Assembly: GCA_034520745.1 (NCBI GenBank)
Contig: JAXHNF010000018.1
Span: 1 to 21,570 of the forward strand
DNA length: 21,570 bases
DNA from: Alkalibacterium sp034520745
GTDB taxonomy: Bacteria; Bacillota; Bacilli; Lactobacillales; Carnobacteriaceae_A
Direction of reading: 5' to 3'
Position 1 is the stretch's first letter; every line of letters starts with the position of its first letter. Both the position numbers and the translations under genes were made by a program. Below are positions 8,277 through 14,738 of the stretch, piece after piece. The notes under the pieces were generated by a model that made no database searches, was not told the DNA's origin, and saw only the letters and a program-made list of their open reading frames with translations.

Positions 8277-8313
8277 GCGTGGTAGACAAACCGTATGTCT
8301 GCCTGCATTTTTT
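8277..8313 (+). terminator. Orphan terminator-like hairpin upstream of the prenyltransferase gene
   Basis: GGTAGACA (8281-8288) pairs with TGTCTGCC (8296-8303), extended by GC/GC outside a small bulge, then TTTTTT (8308-8313). No annotated plus-strand gene precedes it. A TATAAT lies at 8224-8229 and a 24-codon ORF with a GAAGG site starts at 8264 and runs across the hairpin. Confidence 0.5.
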
Positions 8314-8343
8314 CAAAAAAAATGAGATTGACACATAGTTTAG

Positions 8344-8373
8344 TTGATGAAGTACGGGTAAAAACGGTATGAT
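8344..8373 (+). promoter_or_regulatory. Putative promoter of the prenyltransferase-kinase operon
   Basis: TTGATG (8344-8349), an 18-bp spacer and TATGAT (8368-8373), about 57 bp before the start codon. Confidence 0.5.
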
Positions 8374-8429
8374 AAGACTAGCAAAGCTTACGCAGATTTT
8401 GAGTTTATTCTAGAAGGAGATTATTAAAC

Positions 8430-9092
8430 ATGAAAAAATACAAGCGTTTACCCAGACATATCGGCGTCATTCCTGACGGGAACAGACGGTGGGCTGTGAC
8501 GCAGGGGTTAAAGAAGCAGGACGGCTATGATCACGGCATCGGTCCGGGGATGAAGCTCTATGAAGCGTGCCTGGAACTGGGTGTTGAAGAAATGACCTAT
8601 TACGGGTTTACAATGGACAATGTGAAACGCCCGTCTCTCCAGACTAAAGCCTTTCAGAAGGCCTGCGTCGATTCCGTTAATGCGTTGAAAGAAAAGGATG
8701 CGGATCTGCTTGTTTTAGGCAATACGGATTCAAAAGTTTTTCCTAAAGAACTGCTGCCTTATGCCAACAAGCGCACCAAGTTCGGCGAAGGCAAAATGAA
8801 AGTGAATTTCCTGGTGAATTACGGATGGAACTGGGATCTGAATTATGCCTTGAAAGAAAATGCTGATACCGATTCCTCAGATATCACGGAAAGAATGGCT
8901 TCAAAGGATGTTTCCCGCATGGACATGGTCCTGAGATGGGGTGGCCGTCGGCGTTTGAGCGGTTTCCTGCCGGTCCAGACGATCTATTCCGATATTTATG
9001 TCTTTGACGACTTATGGCCGGACTACAAAGAGGACCACCTGCACGAAGCGCTGTCCTGGTATCAGGAAACGGATGTTACTCTGGGCGGTTAA
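8430..9092 (+). CDS. Short cis-prenyltransferase (undecaprenyl diphosphate synthase family)
   Basis: A 220-residue member of the UppS family, which condenses isopentenyl diphosphate onto allylic diphosphates. HIGVIPDGNRRWA (residues 10-22) carries the catalytic Asp (D16), the family TENWKRP appears as TMDNVKRP, and RWGGRRRLSGFLPVQTIYSD holds the diphosphate-binding RxRxS and the helix leading to the metal-binding acidic residue, followed by DDLWPDY. It is some 30 residues shorter than housekeeping UppS (about 250) and not next to cdsA, so a paralogue with another product length is more likely than the main UppS. RBS GAAGGAG lies 8-10 nt before the ATG. The frame is intact. It is followed by the kinase-like gene after 81 nt with no terminator between. 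Confidence 0.85.
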   Translation: MKKYKRLPRHIGVIPDGNRRWAVTQGLKKQDGYDHGIGPGMKLYEACLELGVEEMTYYGFTMDNVKRPSLQTKAFQKACVDSVNALKEKDADLLVLGNTDSKVFPKELLPYANKRTKFGEGKMKVNFLVNYGWNWDLNYALKENADTDSSDITERMASKDVSRMDMVLRWGGRRRLSGFLPVQTIYSDIYVFDDLWPDYKEDHLHEALSWYQETDVTLGG

Positions 9093-9173
9093 AACACGCA
9101 TCGTACTGGTCGATTCAACAGACCGGATCAAAGGTAAAAAGAGCATTCAGCATACTAAGAAAGCGGGGTATTT

Positions 9174-9728
9174 ATGAACGGGAAACGACTGATCGTACTC
9201 GTCGGTCCAAGCGGCAGCGGGAAGACGACATTAGGCGATGAATTATCTGAAAGAGGCTTTCCGAAGCTTGTCACGACAACTACCCGTCAACCACGACCGG
9301 GTGAAACGGATGGCATAGACTATTATTTCAGGAAAGAAGAAGATCTGGATCCGGATGATTTCGTTGAACAGACTATCTATAACGGCAGACTTTATGGTTT
9401 GACCAAAGCTGAGGTCCGGGATGCTCTGATCAAGTATCCGCTCATGCATGTTTCTCTGGATAAGAATGGCGCTAGAGCACTCAAGGCGGTGTATCCAAAT
9501 GAGACGTTCGTCGTATTTGTCTATGTTTCCGAGGAAGAGATGAAACGCAGGATGAAAGCAAGAGGAGACGAAGAAAGCAAGATCGAAGAACGTGTCCAGT
9601 TCAGTCAGGCTATCGATGAAGCCGAACCGATAGACGAAGCCGATCTGGTCATCGAAAACAAGTCGGTAGAAGAAAGTGTCAATAAAATATTAGCGGCTGT
9701 CGATGAAGCCAATCAGTCTAACAGATAA
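9174..9728 (+). CDS. Guanylate kinase-like protein
   Basis: A 184-residue P-loop protein of the guanylate kinase family (GMP + ATP to GDP + ADP). Walker A is GPSGSGKT (residues 11-18). The GMP-binding segment TTTTRQPRPGETDGIDYYF keeps R38, R41, E44 and Y50, and NGRLYG resembles the NYYG segment of Gmk. The C-terminal R-MKARGDEE lid and ADLVIENKSVEES end also fit. It is shorter than housekeeping Gmk (about 205) and lies between a prenyltransferase and a membrane protein rather than beside rpoZ, so it may be a paralogue. The ATG follows a poor AAAGCGGGG site. Clean frame. Confidence 0.8.
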   Translation: MNGKRLIVLVGPSGSGKTTLGDELSERGFPKLVTTTTRQPRPGETDGIDYYFRKEEDLDPDDFVEQTIYNGRLYGLTKAEVRDALIKYPLMHVSLDKNGARALKAVYPNETFVVFVYVSEEEMKRRMKARGDEESKIEERVQFSQAIDEAEPIDEADLVIENKSVEESVNKILAAVDEANQSNR

Positions 9729-9741
9729 GAAGGTCATTGCT

Positions 9742-9906
9742 ATGGATATTGATCCGAAAACGATCGTCACATACCCGCTCTTTACGCTGGTTATCTATCT
9801 GATTCTGCATCTGATTTTTGATTTGCCGCCGTGGACAATCTTCATTGCCCTGTTCATCATAGTGGTTTTTTTCATCACCATTATACTGATCGAGCTGTTT
9901 AAATGA
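9742..9906 (+). CDS. Small hydrophobic membrane protein (54 aa)
   Basis: Starts MDIDPKTIVTYP and contains two close hydrophobic helices (about residues 8-24 and 30-50), ending in ELFK. The ATG at 9742 is preferred because AAGAAGG lies 8 nt upstream, just past the stop of the kinase-like gene 13 nt away; a start at 9703 in the same frame would overlap that gene. No family is recognised. It is last in the three-gene operon and followed directly by a terminator. Function unknown. Confidence 0.65.
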   Translation: MDIDPKTIVTYPLFTLVIYLILHLIFDLPPWTIFIALFIIVVFFITIILIELFK

Positions 9907-9945
9907 AAAACACTATCTCCCCATGTTGGGGAGATAGTGTTTTTT
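9906..9945. terminator. Bidirectional terminator between the kinase operon and guaC
   Basis: An 18-bp perfect stem, AAAAACACTATCTCCCCA (9906-9923), with its complement after a TGT loop. The flanking A and T runs let it work on both strands for the convergent genes. Confidence 0.9.
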
Positions 9946-9956
9946 AAAATCTGTTA

Positions 9957-10988
9957 TCAGCCGTTGAAATTGCTGGAAGCGTAGCTGTCCGGGACGTCGA
10001 TACCGCTCGCGTTATAGTTTTCACCGTTCATGATGGAGTTTTTGACAATGACGTAGTCGACTTTTCGCAGGGACTCGATGTCATTGCCGCCGGCATAAGA
10101 GATGGAAGACTGCAGATCCTGCTTCATTTCAAGCAGCGTATCGGAAATGTCGCCTTTGTATTCCGTCAGCATCTTCTTGCCTTCAACGTTTTTTCGTTCG
10201 CCTTTTTGATAAGAAGACGCGCTGCCGAAGTATTCCTTGTAGGTTCTGCCGTTCACTTCGATCATATTGCCTGGAGACTGTTCGTGCCCGGCCAGAAGTG
10301 AACCGATCATCACCATGGTCGCGCCGAAACGGATGGATTTGGCGATGTCCCCGTGGGTGCGGATCCGCCGTCAGCGATCAGCGGCTTTCTCGCTTGCTTT
10401 GGAGCAGGACGAAAGGGCAGCCAGCTGCCATCCGCCTGTACCGAAGCCGGTTTTCAGCTTGGTCGTACAGACTTTACCGGGACCGATCCCGACTTTTGTG
10501 GCGTCTGCTCCGGCATTTTCCAGTTCACGGACCGCCTCGGGTGTTCCGACATTACCTGCGATCAGGAAGGTGTCCGGCAGGAATTTCTTCACATGCTTGA
10601 TCATGTCGATGACCAGGTCGGAATGCCCGTGGGCCACATCGATCGTGATGTAGTCGGGGACAAGGTTTTCCTGGTCGAGTTCTTTTACAAAATCGTATTC
10701 GTAGTCTTTCACGCCTAAGCTTATCGACGTGATCAGCTCTCTGTTTTTCATTTTTTCTATAAAGGCTTTACGGTCATCTTCTTCAAATCGGTGCATGATG
10801 TAGAAATAATCGTTTTCAGCTAACCAGATGGCCAGGTCGTCATCGATCACCGTCTGCATGTTCGCCGGCACTACCGGTAAGGCAAAGGTGTGTCTGCCAA
10901 GGGTGACATGTGTGTCGCATTCTGAGCGGCTTCTGACGATGGATTTCGCAGGGATCAGCTGGATGTCTTCATAATCAAATACTTTCAT
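9957..10988 (-). pseudogene. guaC: GMP reductase, interrupted by two compensating indels
   Basis: NADPH-dependent conversion of GMP to IMP in purine salvage. The TIM-barrel IMPDH/GMPR signature is clear: MKVFDYEDIQLIPAKSIVRSR start, VVPANMQTVID, the family's GNVGTPEAVRELENAGADATKVGIGPG, and the catalytic Cys in GPGKVCTTKLKTGFGTGG. After WQLAAL the frame gives ASEKAADR then TGA (10371-10373). Inserting and deleting one base near 10376 and 10355 restores KPLIADGGIRTHGDIAKSI, the conserved GMP-binding stretch, and the original frame resumes to the proper ending. Both halves are therefore in one frame with a short garbled patch of about 25 bp. Expected length is about 343 residues (family about 326). 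I think sequence error is likelier than loss. Confidence 0.9.
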
Positions 10989-11068
10989 TTCATACTCCTC
11001 TAGTTTACTGTCTTGTAAGACGTTTTTTTGGAGAAAATGGTTTAAAGTTATTAGAGTTTCCCTGTCTT

Positions 11069-11097
11069 ACTTTACAGAATTGTCTCGTGTAAGTCAA
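11069..11097 (-). promoter_or_regulatory. guaC promoter
   Basis: On the minus strand TTGACT (complement of 11092-11097), a 17-bp spacer and TAAAGT (complement of 11069-11074). The 5' UTR of about 75 nt contains the small palindrome GTCTTGTAAGAC. No purine riboswitch is evident. Confidence 0.6.
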
Positions 11098-11189
11098 AAC
11101 AGATTCTGGCAAATGGGTGCATATGAATTGATATTCAAGTAAATTACAGAGACAATTGATATAACTATTTATTTAAGGAGAGTGATGGT

Positions 11190-11898
11190 ATGGATGATAT
11201 AAAAGATTTTCTGGTTAAATATTTCGGCAAGCCGAAACGGTTGTTTATTTTCGGCCTGATCATGACGATCCCTTTTCTATTTCTAGTCTACATGAGCTAT
11301 CAGGACTGGGGCTTTGTCGGGACACTGGACGAGATGATCGGGAACGAATTTTATGAAGAAAGAGAGACCTTGCTCAATTACTTTTTCATTTTCATTACCC
11401 GGCTGGGCGACGGCTGGTTCATGATCCTGCTCACTCTTTCCGTTACGGCTTATGCCGGCTTTTACAAGAAGAACAAGCAGATCGCCTGGTGGTACTTCCT
11501 GACTGTGAGCCTCGGTGCCGGTGCCACGAATCAGATCCTGAAATTCATCTTTCAGCGTGAGCGACCGACCACAGTTGCACACCTGATCGAACAGGGCGGT
11601 TACTCCTTCCCGAGCGGGCATGCGATGGGTTCAATCATCGCCTACGGGGCGCTGCTGTTTCTGATCATCCGGACGTATTCAAGCTGGAAGGTCATTCTTC
11701 CTTCAGTCATTGTCCTGGTTCCGCTGATTGCTCTCATTGGGATCAGCCGGATTTGGTTGGGCGTACATTTCCCGTCTGACGTTATCGTGCGGTTTTTCAC
11801 TGGGTCTGGCTATTCTTTCGTTAAGTCTGGGCATCTACAGTCTGTTCCTGACGAAGAAAGAAGTAAGGAATCCGGTAGATACAAAGGGACAAGAGTAA
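11190..11898 (+). CDS. PAP2-family membrane phosphatase, 3' frameshift
   Basis: Integral membrane lipid phosphatase (PgpB/BcrC/YodM group) that dephosphorylates lipid phosphates such as phosphatidylglycerophosphate or undecaprenyl diphosphate. All three motifs are visible: KFIFQRERP (motif 1), FPSGHAMGS with the catalytic His (motif 2) and SRIWLGVHFPSDV (motif 3). Helices lie at about residues 20-36, 66-90, 100-120, 145-165 and 168-188. After SDVIV (near 11790) the frame turns to RFFTGSGYSF, whereas the next frame gives GFSLGLAILSLSLGIYSLFL, the expected last helix, with TAA at 11896-11898. One net base is gained there (or two lost). AAGGAGAG lies 7 nt before the ATG. Terminator follows directly. 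Confidence 0.85.
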
Positions 11899-11901
11899 AT
11901 A

Positions 11902-11948
11902 AAAAACCCCAAGGCGTGGGAATTGTAATCTCATGCCTTGGGGTTTCG
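11902..11948. terminator. Bidirectional terminator after the PAP2 gene
   Basis: AAACCCCAAGGC (11904-11915) pairs perfectly with GCCTTGGGGTTT (11935-11946), with further pairs inside. A-rich sequence on its left gives a T run on the minus strand for the convergent small membrane gene. Confidence 0.85.
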
Positions 11949-11963
11949 TCTGTTTTCTGCCGG

Positions 11964-12165
11964 TTATATGATCCCGATGATCATGGCGATGGCGCCAAAA
12001 GCGATCGCAGTTCCAGTTCAGCCCTTTTTCAGGTGTGGCCAGGCCGACAAGACCCAGTATGATGGCGATAACGCCTAACGGGATCTGCCATAGGAAGAAC
12101 CCGATCAAAGCTAGTGCCATGGCGGTCCAGCCGATTATTTTACCTACTTTAGTTGATTGCAGCAT
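11964..12165 (-). CDS. Small membrane protein (~67 aa), frameshifted
   Basis: Starts MLQSTKVGKIIGWTAMALALIGFF and continues through two glycine-rich helices (LGVIAIILGLVGLATPEKG). The frame then leaves for a hydrophilic tail, while restoring one G near 12015 gives GTAIAFGAIAMIIGII and a TAA at 11964-11966, a third hydrophobic segment. This resembles DUF4190-like or similar small membrane proteins, but I do not recognise a specific family. The ATG at 12165 follows AGAGGAGA by 6 nt; the longer frame starting at 12195 lacks such a site. Transcribed toward the shared terminator. Confidence 0.6.
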
Positions 12166-12229
12166 AACGTTCTCCTCTTTCTCCTTGTTTATCAAAGTAT
12201 ACCTTACACAGGTGTTCTGTACAATTTTT

Positions 12230-13366
12230 TTATTCGTCTACCCGGGTCAAATACTGTCCGATGGGATAATCGTCGACCGGCAAGGCTGTTTCTTCGTTCA
12301 TGACAAGCTGTGCCAGACACTTGCCGACGAGGGGGCCGGCTGTCAGTCCCGTCGATCCCAAGCCGCTGGCTGCGAACACGTTCGGCAGCTGTGGGACTTC
12401 TCCCATGAAGGGCGAGAAGTCGGATGTATAAGCACGTGTGCCTGAGCGGTAAGCAGCGATCGATGACGTGCTGAAGTGGTGAGAGAATGTTTCCGATGCC
12501 TCTTTGATCATCGAGGTCAAGGACGATTTCTCAATCGTCAGGTCGAAGCCCTTGTCGTTTTCATGCGTGGCTCCGATGATGACTTTGCCATCTTCAAACG
12601 GGATGATGTCTTTTTCACCTTCCGGCATGACGACCGGCCAGTTATTTGTGTCGTATCCGTCGAAAGTCACTTCGACCAGCTGGCCTTTCTGCGGACGGAT
12701 ATCGACTTCATAGCCTAATGGTTCAAGCATGGCAGGCAGCCAGGCGGCCACGGCCAGGATGACGGCATCCGCTGGTTCGGTTCTGCCTTCAGAAACGACC
12801 GAGTAAGCGGCGACCGCTCGTTCGATGGTCACACGCTCGCGTTTCAGCGTCGCCCCGTTACTGACGGCTTTTTCAAGCAAGGTGTCAACCAGCCGCTCAC
12901 CGTCGACGCGAGCCCCGCCGGAAGCAAAAAGTGCGGACTTGTTTTTTGTATAGATCGGCATCATTTCCCTGATTTTATCCGGCGGCAGGATTGCCAGCTC
13001 ACCGATCTCAGGTGCCCGTTTGCGTCTTTTCTTTCCGATTTCAAGCAGTTCTTCAAGCTGGGACGCTTTCTGCTTGAACAGCAAGGTACCGACTTGTTTA
13101 TACACTCTGTCTGGAATGGGGTCGCCGTCCATCACTTCGGATAAGAAGTCCGGATAAAAAGCCGCGCCGTCTCTCACCATCTTGTACCATTTTTTATTGC
13201 GTCGTTTTGATAGCCAGGGGCTGATGATGCCGGCCGCCGCAGATGTGCCCTGACCGGTTCCTTCATCGTAAATGGTCAGGTCGATATCAGCTTCCTTGCT
13301 GAGCAGGTAGGCGGCTGATGCACCGACCACGCCGGCTCCTATGATGGCTACTTTCTTCTGTTTCAT
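12230..13366 (-). CDS. FAD-dependent D-amino-acid oxidase/dehydrogenase family protein (DadA/ThiO-like)
   Basis: A 378-residue DAO-superfamily flavoprotein that oxidises an amino group to an imine. The dinucleotide-binding motif is VAIIGAGVVGASAAYLL, with an acidic residue ending strand 2 (IYDE). GTSAAAGIISPW is the second FAD-contact segment, IRPQKGQLVEV lies before the substrate domain, and ASGLGSTGLTAGPLVGKCLA is the C-terminal FAD motif. It fits DadA-like dehydrogenases or glycine/sarcosine oxidase; the substrate is not determined. ATG 13366 is preferred over GTG 13378, as AAAAGG lies 11 nt ahead of the ATG. Clean frame. Given D-serine dehydratase 6 kb away, D-amino-acid use is thinkable, but they are not linked in an operon. 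Confidence 0.85.
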   Translation of the reverse strand: MKQKKVAIIGAGVVGASAAYLLSKEADIDLTIYDEGTGQGTSAAAGIISPWLSKRRNKKWYKMVRDGAAFYPDFLSEVMDGDPIPDRVYKQVGTLLFKQKASQLEELLEIGKKRRKRAPEIGELAILPPDKIREMMPIYTKNKSALFASGGARVDGERLVDTLLEKAVSNGATLKRERVTIERAVAAYSVVSEGRTEPADAVILAVAAWLPAMLEPLGYEVDIRPQKGQLVEVTFDGYDTNNWPVVMPEGEKDIIPFEDGKVIIGATHENDKGFDLTIEKSSLTSMIKEASETFSHHFSTSSIAAYRSGTRAYTSDFSPFMGEVPQLPNVFAASGLGSTGLTAGPLVGKCLAQLVMNEETALPVDDYPIGQYLTRVDE

Positions 13367-13507
13367 TTTATCAAGCACCTTTTCTAGTCTGTTACTGGTT
13401 CAGTTTACCACGGATATGGATATGTGTCAGATAATTGTTGACTGAGACGATACTTTTTCACCTAAGATAAGGATGACGATGGTTAAAAATATTGAGGAGT
13501 GAAAACG

Positions 13508-13864
13508 ATGGAAGTCCTGACAGCGCTCGTGATTATAGCGTCACTGATCATATTCAGCATAGAAGGGACCGGAATGATAAAAGCGTACCGGCAGGAGTAT
13601 GATTCCAAATTCATCACTCTGTACCGCGGGTGGAATGTTGCTGCCATGTTTAAAGAAAAAGAAATAACCGACGATCGGATCAGTACCCTGCTGATCATCA
13701 ATAATATGGTGAACGTCCTGCTTCTGGTCATTTTGCTCTATCTCTATTTTTCCAATATGTTTTTTCAGGACTATTCCATTTGGATAGCATTAAGTTTTCC
13801 CTTGACCACCTTTATTATGCGCAGGGTCACTGACTGGCGCATCAGGAAAGTAATCGATGAATGA
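13508..13864 (+). CDS. Uncharacterised membrane protein, first of a tandem pair
   Basis: 118 residues. An N-terminal helix (about 2-18) is followed by a polar stretch with KAYRQEYDSKFITLYRGWNVAAMFKEKEITDDRIS, then two hydrophobic helices (about 65-85 and 90-108) and a basic end (MRRVTDWRIRKVIDE). The next gene encodes a protein with the same plan and a similar middle segment (KAY-x-EEY, G-x-V, DERL), so they look like diverged duplicates. No known family is recognised. The ATG at 13508 follows GAGGAG by about 9 nt; the GTG at 13499 is less likely. Confidence 0.7.
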   Translation: MEVLTALVIIASLIIFSIEGTGMIKAYRQEYDSKFITLYRGWNVAAMFKEKEITDDRISTLLIINNMVNVLLLVILLYLYFSNMFFQDYSIWIALSFPLTTFIMRRVTDWRIRKVIDE

Positions 13865-13887
13865 ATGGGTTAAGGAGAGTGATAACA

Positions 13888-14247
13888 ATGGAGATCGTGT
13901 ATTTGTTTATCGCCTTTCTATATGTGGGGTTGAGACTGATCGCCATATATAAGGCGTACAAGGAAGAGTATTCAAACGTTTTTGTAAGGATGCATCAAGG
14001 GATAACCGTTATGGGATTATTACGGGAAACTGACTTAAAAGACGAAAGACTGAAAAAGGCGATCATGTTAAGCCATACCATTGCTGGTGTTTCTGTTATA
14101 ATTATTATCATTTCATTCAGTGTTTTTTCTTTTCAGTCATCTTTAATCCTTGCGTTGATTCTATCAATAATAAACGTAATAAATTCTCTGATTTTAGACA
14201 GATATCTGAAAAGAATAATAGGAAATTTTTCAAAAGTTGAGAATTAA
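13888..14247 (+). CDS. Uncharacterised membrane protein, second of a tandem pair
   Basis: 119 residues with the same layout as the previous gene: N-terminal helix, polar segment KAYKEEYSNVFVRMHQGITVMGLLRETDLKDERLKK, two long hydrophobic helices very rich in Ile/Ser, and a basic tail (DRYLKRIIGNFSKVEN). It starts 23 nt after the first gene with AAGGAGAG 7 nt before the ATG, so the pair is one operon. The 3' half is more AT-rich than its neighbours. No family recognised. The trp leader promoter begins 4 bp after its stop, with no terminator between. Confidence 0.7.
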   Translation: MEIVYLFIAFLYVGLRLIAIYKAYKEEYSNVFVRMHQGITVMGLLRETDLKDERLKKAIMLSHTIAGVSVIIIIISFSVFSFQSSLILALILSIINVINSLILDRYLKRIIGNFSKVEN

Positions 14248-14250
14248 CTG

Positions 14251-14279
14251 TTGACGAATGACATTTGATTATGTAATAT
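14251..14279 (+). promoter_or_regulatory. Promoter of the trpXYZ leader
   Basis: TTGACG (14251-14256), a 17-bp spacer and TAATAT (14274-14279). Transcription should start near 14286, giving a leader of about 450 nt before trpX. Confidence 0.75.
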
Positions 14280-14316
14280 GAGAATCACATTAGAAACACA
14301 CGAAGGAGAGGTTCGC

Positions 14317-14394
14317 ATGTATACACAATCTGTCAGTTCATTACAATTGAATAATGCTTGGCAAAGCTGGCGCAGATCGTTGTATAAATGTTAG
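14317..14394 (+). CDS. Leader peptide 1 (25 aa, two Trp)
   Basis: ATG at 14317 follows AAGGAGAGG by about 7 nt, a better site than many genes here. The peptide ends NNAWQSWRRSLYKC, with Trp codons at 14359-14361 and 14368-14370. It stops just before the first hairpin. Two Trp in 25 codons directly upstream of a tryptophan importer, with segment A inside its last codons, is typical of a regulatory leader peptide rather than a functional protein. Confidence 0.65.
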   Translation: MYTQSVSSLQLNNAWQSWRRSLYKC

Positions 14395-14483
14395 GATCTT
14401 ATTCTTTCATGGATACAACGTTTAGATCAATCTAAATCTTGTATCTATGCCGGCCTGTTTTTGATGCTTTATTTGACTTTACG

Positions 14484-14517
14484 CCACATAGATGACAACA
14501 CCATCTGTGTGGTTTTT
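14484..14517 (+). terminator. Attenuator terminator 1 in the trp leader
   Basis: CCACATAGATG (14484-14494) pairs with CATCTGTGTGG (14502-14512) over 11 pairs (one G-U), then TTTTT. Its left arm is also complementary to ATCTATG-CC-GGC (14443-14454), the proposed antiterminator. Confidence 0.75.
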
Positions 14518-14529
14518 GCTATTTATAGA

Positions 14530-14576
14530 GGCAACTTCCACGACTGAATTTTTATATTCGTGGAAGTTGCCTTTTT
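14530..14576 (+). terminator. Terminator 2 in the trp leader
   Basis: GGCAACTTCCACGA (14530-14543) pairs perfectly with TCGTGGAAGTTGCC (14558-14571), then TTTTT. It lies between leader ORF 1 and trpX, so the operon must read through it. Confidence 0.85.
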
Positions 14577-14658
14577 GTTTTACCTGATTTTCTTTTTGAT
14601 CGGGTAAAAGAAAGGGCTGGGCACATTACTGTTTTACATATAGAAAGGATTGATGCAG

Positions 14659-14697
14659 ATGACATCTGACTGGGAATGGTTCAATAAAAGACGATAA
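14659..14697 (+). CDS. Leader peptide 2 (MTSDWEWFNKRR, two Trp)
   Basis: Twelve codons with Trp at 14671-14673 and 14677-14679 and an AGAAAGGA site 9 nt before the ATG. It ends 41 nt before the trpX start codon, past both terminators, so any effect would be on translation or RNA stability of trpX rather than on those terminators. Too short for normal gene finders. Confidence 0.5.
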   Translation: MTSDWEWFNKRR

Positions 14698-14738
14698 AAA
14701 TTAAAATAAAAATTAAAATTCGAGAGGAATGTTTACAG

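Larger units (their letters stand above)
14286..14738 (+). promoter_or_regulatory. Trp-responsive attenuator leader of trpXYZ (proposed)
   Basis: The leader contains a Trp-bearing leader ORF (14317-14394) and competing pairings. A (CGTTGTAT, 14378-14385) pairs with B (14413-14420). B (14412-14426) pairs with C (14431-14445). D (14443-14454) pairs with E (14483-14493). E pairs with F to form terminator 14484-14517. A second terminator (14530-14576), an 11-bp hairpin (14578-14609) and a second Trp mini-ORF (14659-14697) follow. Predicted logic: a ribosome waiting at the first Trp codon leaves A free, A:B frees C and D, D:E blocks the terminator. Normal translation covers A, B:C forms, and the terminator wins. 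No T-box consensus (GGUGGNACC) is seen. Confidence 0.65.

Noticed and set aside
11005..11030. GTCTTGTAAGAC followed by TTTTTTT on the plus strand, as a terminator
   Set aside because: The stem is only 5 bp with a 2-nt loop and no plus-strand gene precedes it; it may be an operator, but there is no support.
10989..11068. Purine riboswitch in the guaC 5' UTR
   Set aside because: The UTR is about 75 nt, with no three-way junction or conserved loop sequences visible.
11821..12062. Extended C-terminus of the PAP2 frame past 11898
   Set aside because: That tail reads through the bidirectional terminator in a shifted frame; the family-like ending is in the other frame and stops at 11898.
14659..14697. 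Similarity of WFNK in leader peptide 2 to the TnaC arrest peptide
   Set aside because: Only a few residues match, spacing to the stop differs, and there is no Pro before the stop; treated as chance.
14286..14738. T-box riboswitch for Trp
   Set aside because: No GGUGGNACC-type T-box sequence or specifier-loop layout found; the leader ORFs and alternative stems explain the region better.
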